Source: an uncultured Dehalococcoidia bacterium
Lineage (GTDB): Bacteria; Chloroflexota; Dehalococcoidia; Tepidiformales; Tepidiformaceae
DNA length: 6,862 nt
Assembly: GCA_937954195.1 (NCBI GenBank)
Contig: CALFYR010000033.1
Coordinates: 1-6,862, forward strand
Direction of reading: 5' to 3'
Shown: positions 1-6,654 of the stretch, one piece after another
Layout of the letters: every line of letters starts with the position of its first letter
Numbering within the stretch: the first letter of the stretch is position 1
Translations under genes and position numbers: made by a program
The notes under the pieces: model-generated
What the model saw: the letters and a program-made list of their open reading frames with translations, nothing else
Database searches by the model: none
Told to the model about the DNA's origin: nothing

Positions 1-321
1 CCGGCGAGCGTCGACCTGCTTATCTCCCTGTATGCAGGCCCCGTCTGGGAGCATTGCCGGCAGTATCTGTCACCCGCGGGGTTGTTCCTGGCCAACACCA
101 GCCACGGCGATGCCAGCCTCGCCGCGCTCGACCCGGCACTTCGGCTCGCGGCCGCGGTCCACCAGCATGACGGCAACTATCGCCTCGACACCGAGAACCT
201 TGACACCTACCTCATCCCCAAAAGACCAGGCGCAGCCGACCCCGAGACGATCCGGCGCGAAGGGCGGGGAATCGCATACACCCGGGCTGCGTTTGCCTAC
301 GTTTTCCAGGCGGCTGCATAG
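1..321 (+). CDS. Partial gene (3' end): Rossmann/SAM-methyltransferase-like protein
   Basis: This frame is open from the first base and ends in TAG at 319-321, giving the last 106 residues of a protein whose start lies outside the window. The segment beginning VDLLISLYAG, followed by EHCRQYLSPAGLFLANTSHG, has the look of a late beta-strand, a helix and the 'L-x-P-x-G-x-L-L' turn of class I SAM-dependent methyltransferases. The tail contains a LDTYLIPKR stretch, then RREGRGIAYT and AFAYVFQ, which read as a helix-plus-strand closing the sheet. The SAM-binding glycine motif would be upstream and cannot be seen, so the enzymatic role is only an inference from the C-terminal half. An internal TTG at 82 could be mistaken for a start, but the frame continues without a stop to the window edge and the conserved-looking strand precedes it. 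Existence of the gene is fairly secure; its substrate is unknown. Confidence 0.66.
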   Translation, partial: PASVDLLISLYAGPVWEHCRQYLSPAGLFLANTSHGDASLAALDPALRLAAAVHQHDGNYRLDTENLDTYLIPKRPGAADPETIRREGRGIAYTRAAFAYVFQAAA

Positions 322-407
322 CTGTGCCGAGCCTCCGGACCCCGACCATCGCTCTGTTCTGAACCCCGTTCGTATTGCCGTTTGTTGTACCTGTTCGTCC
401 ACCTTTG

Positions 408-456
408 GGTCACCCCTAAGGGGCCTTACGCACCCTTAGGGAACCATTAGGTGACC
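408..456. repeat. Bulged inverted repeat in the leader of the CAP-domain gene
   Basis: GGTCAC (408-413) pairs with GTGACC (451-456), and directly inside it CCCTAAGGG (414-422) pairs with CCCTTAGGG (433-441). This gives 15 base pairs with a 10-base loop and a single 9-base bulge on the 3' side. No T-run follows, so it is not a classical intrinsic terminator for the upstream gene, although it could act as a weak one. Each inner arm is itself nearly palindromic (CCCCTAAGGGG), so a protein-binding operator is an alternative to an RNA structure. Confidence 0.5.
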
Positions 457-533
457 GTGCCCCCAAGCCGTCACCTGCCCGTCCTCCGAGTGTCTATGCG
501 TTCTAACTGTTTCCCCGCCGAACCCCCTGTTGA

Positions 534-570
534 GACCCCGGCGGGCACGTTCCCGCCACTGCGAGGGGTC
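534..570 (+). promoter_or_regulatory. Bulged hairpin just before the ribosome-binding site of the CAP gene
   Basis: GACCCC (534-539) pairs with GGGGTC (565-570), and GGCGGG (540-545) pairs with CCCGCC (552-557). The result is 12 base pairs with a 6-base loop and a 7-base bulge on the 3' side (558-564). The structure ends 5 bases before the G-rich Shine-Dalgarno sequence, so folding could affect initiation. This is inferred from base complementarity only; no folding energy was computed. Confidence 0.4.
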
Positions 571-575
571 GTGGT

Positions 576-583
576 GGGGGAAG
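576..583 (+). promoter_or_regulatory. Ribosome-binding site fixing the CAP gene start
   Basis: GGGGGAAG lies immediately upstream of the ATG at 587, with the G-run 6 bases from the start codon. The alternative in-frame TTG at 530 is preceded by C-rich sequence with no Shine-Dalgarno match, so the ATG at 587 is preferred. Confidence 0.55.
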
Positions 584-586
584 ACA

Positions 587-1546
587 ATGGCAGGGTTCGA
601 AGGGGCGCGTCAGAGCGTCTTCAATGAATCGATACGTGAATGGCGGCCGGGGCGGTTCATGCCGCTCTACCTGGCCGGAATCGTGGGCGGGCTTGGTATT
701 GGACTTGGCGTGGCTACCTGGCCCACAGGCGACCGCGCGGTGCCGCACGAGCCGGCGCCAGCCGTCGCTCCAGTCGTCGAACCGGCAGCCGCAATTGTGC
801 CGACGTTCCCGTTCCGGGATGCCCCGGCAATTGTTCCTGAATACGTCGAGGCTGAACTCAGCCTGCCCGGCGACTACGTTCCGCTTCCGTTCGAGTTCCA
901 GGTGGCGATGGGCGCCATCGTCCCGGTCCCGGCCGTCGAACCGGAACCGGTCGTCGAGCCAGTCGCGCCAGCGGCTGTGGAACCTGTTGCCCCGGCGGTG
1001 AAGCCCGCCGCTCCGGCTCAGCCGGCGCAACCCGCGCAACCCGCGCCTCAGCCGGCTCCGCAGCCGCAGGCGCCCGCCGAACCGGTCGCGCAGGCGCCGG
1101 CGGCGAAGCCGAACTTCTACGTCCCGTCCGTCTCGTCGGGCCCGGCAACGGACCTGGAAACGCGGCTCTTCGCACTGATTAACGAAGAGCGGGCGAAGGC
1201 GGGACTTGCCCCTTACGTGCTCGATGCTGGACTGACCAAGATCGCGCGCACGCGGTCGCAGCAGCTCATCGACCAGAAGTACTTCGCGCACAAGGACCCG
1301 TACGGGTATTCGATGTACGTCGAACTGCTGGCCCACTTCGGCTATACGAGTTACGCATGGGCCGGCGAAAACCTGGCCATGAACAACTACAGCGTCGAGG
1401 AATCCCCGGGGGTGGCACTGCGCGGGCTGATGAACAGCCCAACCCACAAGGCCAACTTGCTCGCGGGCGACTTCTACCGAGTCGGTATCGGCGAAATCAC
1501 CGACCCCGACGGGCGGCACTACTTCACCATGATCTTCCTGGGCTAG
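587..1546 (+). CDS. Membrane-tethered CAP/SCP-domain extracellular protein
   Basis: This 319-residue protein has a short basic N-terminus (1-24), a hydrophobic helix (about 25-45, MPLYLAGIVGGLGIGLGVAT), a long Pro/Ala/Glu/Gln linker (about 50-180) and a C-terminal CAP domain (about 188-319). The CAP domain shows the family landmarks in order: LFALINEERAKAGL at the first helix, FAHKDPYG with His235, AGENLA with Glu261, and NSPTHKANLL with His287. These His and Glu residues correspond to the usual cavity residues of CAP proteins. The common Trp before the NSP motif is replaced by Met282. Bacterial CAP proteins are generally secreted; their biochemical activity is rarely known. The helix could be an uncleaved anchor or a signal peptide, and the anchor reading is favoured because no strong cleavage site is obvious. 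The linker probably lifts the domain away from the membrane. The gene has its own leader and a terminator hairpin 32 bases after the stop, so it is probably monocistronic. Confidence 0.9.
   Translation: MAGFEGARQSVFNESIREWRPGRFMPLYLAGIVGGLGIGLGVATWPTGDRAVPHEPAPAVAPVVEPAAAIVPTFPFRDAPAIVPEYVEAELSLPGDYVPLPFEFQVAMGAIVPVPAVEPEPVVEPVAPAAVEPVAPAVKPAAPAQPAQPAQPAPQPAPQPQAPAEPVAQAPAAKPNFYVPSVSSGPATDLETRLFALINEERAKAGLAPYVLDAGLTKIARTRSQQLIDQKYFAHKDPYGYSMYVELLAHFGYTSYAWAGENLAMNNYSVEESPGVALRGLMNSPTHKANLLAGDFYRVGIGEITDPDGRHYFTMIFLG
956..1110 (+). repeat. Pro/Ala-rich low-complexity linker DNA
   Basis: This stretch inside the CAP gene encodes PAPAQPAQPA-type sequence. It includes two copies of the 9-mer GCGCAACCC in tandem (1025-1033 and 1034-1042) followed by a partial third. 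It is probably a length-variable spacer between membrane and CAP domain. Confidence 0.6.
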
Positions 1547-1578
1547 CCCCCACCAATCCCAGCCCCGGAAGGGACGGA

Positions 1579-1608
1579 CGAGCCGCGGCCAGTGATGGCC
1601 GCGGCTCG
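1579..1608. terminator. Shared hairpin terminator between convergent genes
   Basis: CGAGCCGCGGCCA (1579-1591) and TGGCCGCGGCTCG (1596-1608) form a perfect 13-bp stem with the loop GTGA. Reading on the plus strand, ATCATTTCTCC follows, a modest T-rich tail suited to ending the CAP transcript. On the minus strand the stem begins 1 base after the TGA (1612-1610) of the DUF4287 gene, so it can also end that operon, though the minus-strand tail is not T-rich. Confidence 0.75.
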
Positions 1609-1609
1609 A

Positions 1610-1828
1610 TCATTTCTCCTCAGAGCGGGCGTAGTGAACGAGGGCGTTCGCGTGGCCGTGGCCCATTTCGAACTCGGTCTTCAGCCAGTTCACCACCTCC
1701 ATGTGCTTCTCACCGGAACGGCCCCGGATCAACTCCAGCCATTCCGCGACGGGGCGGCCGTACTTCTTCTCGATCGAGGGGAAGTACGACGCGGGGCCTT
1801 TCACGCGTTCGGTGGGTGACTCGGCCAT
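1610..1828 (-). CDS. Small DUF4287-family protein
   Basis: This 72-residue protein matches the DUF4287 pattern as I know it: GPASYFPSIEKKYGRP (11-26), AEWLELI (28-34), EKHMEVVNWLKTEF (40-53) and the closing MGHGHANALVHYA (55-67). The domain fills almost the whole protein, the usual length for stand-alone members. There is no signal peptide or membrane segment, so it should be cytoplasmic. The family has no established function; the conserved helix and GHGHANA turn suggest a compact helical fold. The ATG is 9 bases after the stop of the upstream gene, and its Shine-Dalgarno GAGGTAGG overlaps that stop codon, indicating co-transcription and probably coupled translation. It is the last gene of the minus-strand run. 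Family assignment is confident, function is not. Confidence 0.9.
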   Translation of the reverse strand: MAESPTERVKGPASYFPSIEKKYGRPVAEWLELIRGRSGEKHMEVVNWLKTEFEMGHGHANALVHYARSEEK

Positions 1829-1837
1829 TGGGAACGC

Positions 1838-1845
1838 CTACCTCA
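1838..1845 (-). promoter_or_regulatory. Shine-Dalgarno overlapping the preceding stop codon
   Basis: Read on the minus strand, GAGGTAGG includes the TAG stop of the 266-residue gene (1840-1838) and sits 9 bases before the DUF4287 ATG. The arrangement favours reinitiation by ribosomes ending the upstream gene. Confidence 0.6.
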
Positions 1846-2638
1846 ACGAATCGTCGGATGGTGGGTCAGCGTACGGATCTTCGTCATAGACATCGACCTC
1901 GGCGAGTTCGTCTTCGTTGCGGTTGCGGGCCATCATGAGGCCGACACCGCCGCCAACTGCGGCAATGCCGCCGAGGACAAGAACCACAACACCCCAGACA
2001 GGGAATCCGCCGCCGCCCGAGTTCGACTCCTGGGCGCCGGGATCCGAGGATGTCACGCCGCCCGGGCGCGTGACTGGCGAACCGGCACCGGGTGAGCCGG
2101 CCGGGATGGTCTCCACTGCGCCGGGAGTGCCATTCGCGGGAGTATTCGACGAAGGCGTCTCGCCGTTGGCGGGTGGCGTCGGCGTGTTGGCGGGTGCAGG
2201 CGTTCGTGTGGGAGCCGGGGTGAACGTCGGGATGGGCGCCGGGCTTGCGCCACCAAAGGTCACATCGAACTGGACCGGGCCCGGCTGCCAGGCAACGGTA
2301 CCTTCGGCGAAGCGGTCGCCAATCTTGATGCGGACGCGCGCGCCGTTCACGCCGCAGCCATCGACCTGGGAAGAAGCGACGACGTCCACCACGTACACGG
2401 TCACCCGTGCGTCGCCATCACCCGTGAATTCCGTGGTACCACGTGTTCCACAGAGGACATCGCCAATGTAGGCCTCTACCTCGAGCCCTTCTGGGACGTC
2501 GCCTTCGGCATCCGTGACCGAACCGTAAACGGTAGACGGAGGATCGAACTGGGCGTTTGCGGTGAGCGCGGTGGCGCCGAAGGCGCCTGCGAGAAGCGTG
2601 GCAATGAGCGGCCGCGCGAGCGTGCGGGCAAGAGACAT
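1838..2638 (-). CDS. Single-pass surface protein: signal peptide, Cys-containing beta domain, Pro/Thr stalk, TM, acidic tail
   Basis: The 266-residue product starts with a clear signal peptide (1-29, ending LTANA before Gln30). Residues about 37-128 form a beta-rich domain beginning STVYGSVTDAEG, with a Cys63/Cys95 pair likely to form a disulfide and an IKIGDRFAEGTVAWQPG stretch near its end. The pattern resembles transthyretin/carboxypeptidase-regulatory-like domains that recur in Chloroflexota surface proteins. A Pro/Thr/Gly/Ser stalk (about 131-211, with TPAPTRTPAPA) follows, then one hydrophobic helix (212-237) and a cytoplasmic tail starting RNRN with 11 acidic residues in the last 26. 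The topology is therefore outside-in, a type I membrane protein. It is the middle gene of the minus-strand set, 69 bases downstream of the giant secreted protein and 9 bases upstream of the DUF4287 gene. An AGGA (2651-2648) lies 9 bases before the ATG. It has no catalytic motif; binding, anchoring or sensing are all possible. No sortase motif is seen. Confidence 0.88.
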   Translation of the reverse strand: MSLARTLARPLIATLLAGAFGATALTANAQFDPPSTVYGSVTDAEGDVPEGLEVEAYIGDVLCGTRGTTEFTGDGDARVTVYVVDVVASSQVDGCGVNGARVRIKIGDRFAEGTVAWQPGPVQFDVTFGGASPAPIPTFTPAPTRTPAPANTPTPPANGETPSSNTPANGTPGAVETIPAGSPGAGSPVTRPGGVTSSDPGAQESNSGGGGFPVWGVVVLVLGGIAAVGGGVGLMMARNRNEDELAEVDVYDEDPYADPPSDDSLR

Positions 2639-2667
2639 GGACTCACATCCTGATTGGTACGGACTGA

Positions 2668-2696
2668 CGGCCTCATCCGAGGTTACGGAGAGGCCG
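2668..2696 (-). promoter_or_regulatory. Intercistronic stem-loop
   Basis: CGGCCTC (2668-2674) pairs with GAGGCCG (2690-2696), and TCCG (2676-2679) pairs with CGGA (2686-2689). Together they give an 11-bp stem with one bulged base (2675) and a 6-base loop. It begins 11 bases beyond the stop of the large gene. No T-run follows on the minus strand, so it is more likely a transcript-processing, stabilising or attenuating element than a full terminator. Confidence 0.5.
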
Positions 2697-2707
2697 CCAT
2701 AAGCGCA

Positions 2708-5700
2708 CTAGTCGGGCAGGGTGAGCGTTAACGGCCGCTTGACCTGCACCCAGTAGACGCGCCCGCCGCCGAACTCGGTTAGCGTGTTCACGCCATCCGG
2801 TGCGCCGGGAATGTACCGCGTCCACTCCTGCAGATCCGCGTCCCACCCATAGATGACCAGGATGTCCTCTTCGACACCGGAGATCGCTTCCTCGACGGGG
2901 ATGATGTCGGTGCCGGTTGGGACGAGGTTCCAGCCTTCGACAAGGTCGACCGAGTCTTGGTTCACCCAATCGATGACCACGTCGATGACGATCTCGCCCT
3001 CGGGATCGAGCGGGAACTTTTCGGGCAGGTCGTTGTGCGTGATCGGGCCGTTGCAGAAGCCGGTGCTGACCACGAACTCGTCCCATGTGAGCTGGATGAA
3101 GTCGTTCAGGCCACCAAGGACCGTGGTTCCCTCGCCGATCCAGCCCTTCGAGCTCATATTTGGTCCACCAGGGAACGTCTTCGATGCACCCGGTTCGAGG
3201 TACCCGATGAGGTCGAGATGCTGGGCAGTGGATACATTGCCAGGACTCTGCAGGCCAAAGCCGGCAAGGCTCACGGGGTTGGTGCCCATGTTCGTAACCG
3301 TGAACGATTCTGCCGTTACCCCGCCGCCGATGCACTGGACGCCGGTGAGGCGAACGTCACCCGGGAGCGGCGAAGGCGGCGCCGGGAAGGTCACGATCAC
3401 GTTGGTGGCGCCAAGCAGGCTGTTGCTCACGAGGATCCACGCCTGGCATTCGTCTTCCATGATCGTGGGCTTCGCGATTGCCGTGTTGATCGGGTTGCCC
3501 AGGAAGTCGAGTGTATCGAACGTGGTTGCCGTGGCGAACCGCTTGCCGTTGCTGATGGTGTACGGGCGGTCGGCGGCTTCGAGGATGATGCCGTCGCCAG
3601 CATCGATGAAGAAATCGACCGGGACACCGAGCACGTTGTTGTAGTTCGCGGCGTCGCAGAAGCCATCGCGGTCACGAAGATGCGCAACCACGTACTTCAG
3701 CTGAGGCGAGGCGGTGTCGACCACGGTGACCTGCTTGTAGCCGGCCCAGCGCCAGATGGTCTCAGCGACGTTGGAGGCGATTGCTGGCCACTTGCCGCGG
3801 TTCTCCGGCACGGGGTACTCGACGTAGGCGATGTACCGTCCGTGACCAACGATGTCCTCGAATTCGCAGTGGGGGTTCCCGGTGATCGCGTTCGCCGGGC
3901 ATTCCTCATACGTGAGGTTGAGGTCGCCAAAAGTGAAGACCGACGCACGCCCGCTGTCATCCGTGGGGTCACTCATCAAGCGCGGCTTGTCGAGGCTGCC
4001 GAGTTGCGTCGTGGCTCCCGTATGCGGATTCACGTTGAAGGAGTAGTCGTCGATCGTGTCCGGGATGAAGAAGCCGGCCGAGCCCGTGGTGACGACCGGG
4101 GGCTTGAACGAATTGCGGACCGGCTCATTGAACATCGCGAAGGTCACGATGGCCGACGGCATCGTCAGGTTCTGGGAGCGGAAATCGCTGTCTCCGCGGA
4201 GAAGGTTCCAGTCGTCCGGGAGGACCCAACGGTCGGCGGGAACGACGCGGCCGTCGGGCTTCACCTCGGCTTCGCGGCCGGAGGGGTTGGTGCCGGGGAA
4301 CCATCCACGCACCTGCGCTTCGACACTACCGAAGGTTGAGACGAACTGGTCCGGCGTGGCATCGATGGTCACGTCTTCGAAGACGATGAAGTAGATGGGT
4401 ACCGCGAACTTCGAGAATTCGTTGCCTTCGAGGAACACCTCGACATCGACCTCGCCGGCGTCTTCGCTTTCGTAACGCACAGTTGCCGAGCACCCCTCGC
4501 CAAACTCCGTCATGGCGTGATTCGGGCCGTTGAGCTCGATTCCTTCATCTGGGATGAACGTGCCGGGCTGGCCATCCGGGCGCACGAAGTGCACAACCGC
4601 TTCCTCGTTGCAGTCCCCAGCGAAGGCGTAGGTGATCGAGACGTACTGGCCAGCCCAAGCAACCCGGGGCTCCTTGGCCGGCGGGATGAAGCTGAACGTC
4701 AGGCGGACCCATTCGGTCTCAACGGCGGGTTCGTCGTCGTTCGGCCACGGGTAGTAGACATCGATTTCGATCGTCACTGTCGAGTTCGGCGAGCAGCCGC
4801 CGTCGTTCACCGTTGAGAACGAAATATCATCCGGGTCGGCATCATCGTCGCCGTACGGGTTCGAGGAGAACGGATCCTCATCTCCGGCGTTGAGTTCGAA
4901 CCGGCCGCCGACGGAGATACCCGTGATGATGGTGGGCCCCGTTTCGTTTGGCACTTCGAAGTAGCCACAGGTACCGACAATCCGCGCGACGAGGTTGGCG
5001 CCATCGAGCAGCAGGTCCGTGGTGCCCGGCGTGCCAATGTCGTGCGAGCCGATGACCCACTCGGTCAGACCCACGCCACCGATGTACGTGCCGTCCGCCA
5101 CGTTGAACGAAAGGCGGGTGTTAATCGTCGTGAACGTAACGGTGTTGTTGCCGGGAAGACCGCCGCGCGTGATTTCCGTGCGGTCGATCTGGTTCCACTG
5201 CGTGACGAGCGGCCCAAGCCCGCTCTCCTGGATACCGTTTCCGTCCTGGTTGGTATCGAAGAACGCAAAGTCCTGGACGCCGTTGTTGCTGAACTCCACC
5301 GAGACGGTGTGCTCGCCAGGCGAAGGCGATGTGAAGCTGAAGCAGAGCGTGTCTTCGGCGACGCCATTCAAACGTGGATCGTGCGTGGCGTCGACCTTGT
5401 GGAAGACGTTCACCGCGGTGGGCTGGGCTGTGTCGGGCGCACCAAGCGGTGTGAACTGGATGCCGCTCGGCTGGAGCGAGTCGTTCAGGTCGGTGCCGAT
5501 GAGGCAGATGTAGTGCGTGAAGCCGGTTACCAGCGCGGACGAGCGCTGGCGCGGCGGAACCTGACCGTCGATGGTGACGTGCCGGAGCTCGACTGAGTCG
5601 ACAATGTCGACCGTGACGCCGGGCGGCAAGGTAATCGGCTCACCAGGGACTGGCTGATCGTCGGCGTCTTTGTCGCGGACGAGATTGGGCAGGACTCCGA

Positions 5701-6643
5701 TGTCGGATCGGCTATAGACCGCATCGAAGGTGAATCCGACTTCAACACCAGCCGCGCCCGGACTCGGTGCATCGATGCCTGCGCACCATTCGGTCCCGAC
5801 CTGGCGGACGTAAGCAATGTTCGTCGAGGCGTTGCCTCCGTCGTCGAGGATCGTGAAGTCCGTGACATCGACCACGTTGACCGGGTCAAAGACCGTGGGG
5901 TCGGACGTCGCGGGGTTCGGATCGTTCTCTGCGGGACCGGCAAAGTTGGACGTGCGGCCGGTCAGGAACGTTCCGTCCCAACCAACGGTGCACACCTCGG
6001 CCGGCGCACCGACGAGACCGTCACCGATCTTCTCGAGCATGACATGGACGATGGGGATATCCGGGAGTGCGATGGTGGTATCGGAGCCATCGCCGCCGAC
6101 CTGGTAGTGCCATTCGACCACCAGGTTGCGGTAGCCCGGCTGCGCGAAGGCGACCACACAGTAGACGTCGTCGCCGGTGCCAAGTGCGTCGAAGTTCGTG
6201 GCGGTACCGGCGAGCGGGCCGACAGGCCCGTAGACGTTGGGCGCCGTGAGATAGGTGCCACCCGTGGGGATAGGCACTTCGACCGTCGGCGGGTCGTCAG
6301 GATCGATCGGGTCTTTTGCGAAGGTGCGGAAGCCCAACGAGCCGGCGTACGCGGGCGACGGAGTCACTTCGTCGATGTTGACGTCGAGGCAGTACCCGTT
6401 GCGGGTGAGCGCGTTCGCCGGGAGGGCGTGAGAGTTCGTCCCCGCGAGGAGCCGCGGCGGCATGTCGATAGGCAGTGGGAAGTCTGTGGTGTCGTATTCG
6501 TCCAGTGGATCGAACAGTGGCTCACTCCCGAATGCCGCCTGGACATCGGTTGCGGGCGTGGCGACCCGGCTGCCGGCCGAAACCAGCAGAACGGTAAGGA
6601 CAAGGACGGCGGGGAGAAAATACCGCCGACAGGAACGCACCAT
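2708..6643 (-). CDS. Giant secreted multidomain surface protein (Ig-like/LTD-like)
   Basis: This 1311-residue protein has a signal peptide (basic 1-7, hydrophobic 8-24, likely cleavage near VQA36). The mature part has 16 cysteines. Ten of them fall into five successive pairs (85/162, 218/287, 380/434, 559/617, 678/718), each flanked by beta-strand-like text such as YCVVAFAQPG, WCAGIDAPSPG and LCFSFTSPSPG, suggesting tandem Ig-like sandwiches. Residues 463-474 (DTNQDGNGIQES) resemble a calcium loop. Residues about 1000-1090 (LGVPVDFFIDAGDG onward) resemble a bacterial Ig-like (Big_1) fold. Residues about 1095-1192 (FTVTNMGTNPVSLAGFGL, later LEPGASKTF) resemble a lamin-tail (LTD) domain. Residues about 1235-1305 (GWNLVPTGTDIIPVEEAI through YWVQV) form a small C-terminal module seen in Chloroflexota exported proteins. 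It has no catalytic motif, TM anchor or LPXTG. The start is supported by AGGGGG 5 bases upstream. It is the first gene of the minus-strand set. A structural or adhesive envelope role is inferred, not shown. Confidence 0.92.
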   Translation of the reverse strand: MVRSCRRYFLPAVLVLTVLLVSAGSRVATPATDVQAAFGSEPLFDPLDEYDTTDFPLPIDMPPRLLAGTNSHALPANALTRNGYCLDVNIDEVTPSPAYAGSLGFRTFAKDPIDPDDPPTVEVPIPTGGTYLTAPNVYGPVGPLAGTATNFDALGTGDDVYCVVAFAQPGYRNLVVEWHYQVGGDGSDTTIALPDIPIVHVMLEKIGDGLVGAPAEVCTVGWDGTFLTGRTSNFAGPAENDPNPATSDPTVFDPVNVVDVTDFTILDDGGNASTNIAYVRQVGTEWCAGIDAPSPGAAGVEVGFTFDAVYSRSDIGVLPNLVRDKDADDQPVPGEPITLPPGVTVDIVDSVELRHVTIDGQVPPRQRSSALVTGFTHYICLIGTDLNDSLQPSGIQFTPLGAPDTAQPTAVNVFHKVDATHDPRLNGVAEDTLCFSFTSPSPGEHTVSVEFSNNGVQDFAFFDTNQDGNGIQESGLGPLVTQWNQIDRTEITRGGLPGNNTVTFTTINTRLSFNVADGTYIGGVGLTEWVIGSHDIGTPGTTDLLLDGANLVARIVGTCGYFEVPNETGPTIITGISVGGRFELNAGDEDPFSSNPYGDDDADPDDISFSTVNDGGCSPNSTVTIEIDVYYPWPNDDEPAVETEWVRLTFSFIPPAKEPRVAWAGQYVSITYAFAGDCNEEAVVHFVRPDGQPGTFIPDEGIELNGPNHAMTEFGEGCSATVRYESEDAGEVDVEVFLEGNEFSKFAVPIYFIVFEDVTIDATPDQFVSTFGSVEAQVRGWFPGTNPSGREAEVKPDGRVVPADRWVLPDDWNLLRGDSDFRSQNLTMPSAIVTFAMFNEPVRNSFKPPVVTTGSAGFFIPDTIDDYSFNVNPHTGATTQLGSLDKPRLMSDPTDDSGRASVFTFGDLNLTYEECPANAITGNPHCEFEDIVGHGRYIAYVEYPVPENRGKWPAIASNVAETIWRWAGYKQVTVVDTASPQLKYVVAHLRDRDGFCDAANYNNVLGVPVDFFIDAGDGIILEAADRPYTISNGKRFATATTFDTLDFLGNPINTAIAKPTIMEDECQAWILVSNSLLGATNVIVTFPAPPSPLPGDVRLTGVQCIGGGVTAESFTVTNMGTNPVSLAGFGLQSPGNVSTAQHLDLIGYLEPGASKTFPGGPNMSSKGWIGEGTTVLGGLNDFIQLTWDEFVVSTGFCNGPITHNDLPEKFPLDPEGEIVIDVVIDWVNQDSVDLVEGWNLVPTGTDIIPVEEAISGVEEDILVIYGWDADLQEWTRYIPGAPDGVNTLTEFGGGRVYWVQVKRPLTLTLPD

Positions 6644-6648
6644 GAAGT

Positions 6649-6654
6649 CCCCCT
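6649..6654 (-). promoter_or_regulatory. Ribosome-binding site of the giant surface protein
   Basis: Read on the minus strand, AGGGGG lies 5 bases before the ATG at 6643-6641. It supports this start, which also gives an intact signal peptide. Confidence 0.65.

Noticed and set aside
70..402. 110-residue minus-strand open frame at the left edge
   Set aside because: The plus-strand frame is open from base 1 and reads like a folded enzyme domain. The minus frame shows no domain.
530..586. N-terminal extension of the CAP protein from the TTG at 530
   Set aside because: There is no Shine-Dalgarno before it, the added residues are Arg-rich and the region forms a hairpin. The ATG at 587 has a G-rich site at the right distance.
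1018..1070. Short tandem repeats considered as a CRISPR or mobile-element end
   Set aside because: The units are 9 bases, in frame and encode a Pro/Ala linker.
503..1519. 338-residue open frame antisense to the CAP gene
   Set aside because: It is Arg/Gly-rich with no recognisable domain and mirrors a strong CAP-domain frame. It is explained by high GC at third positions.
2708..2740. C-terminal LTLPD considered as a sortase signal
   Set aside because: It does not match LPXTG and is not followed by a hydrophobic segment and basic tail.
2957..4339. 460-residue plus-strand open frame inside the giant surface gene
   Set aside because: Its composition is biased to Arg/Val/Asp/Gly with no domain or signal peptide, and it lies opposite a well-supported reading frame.
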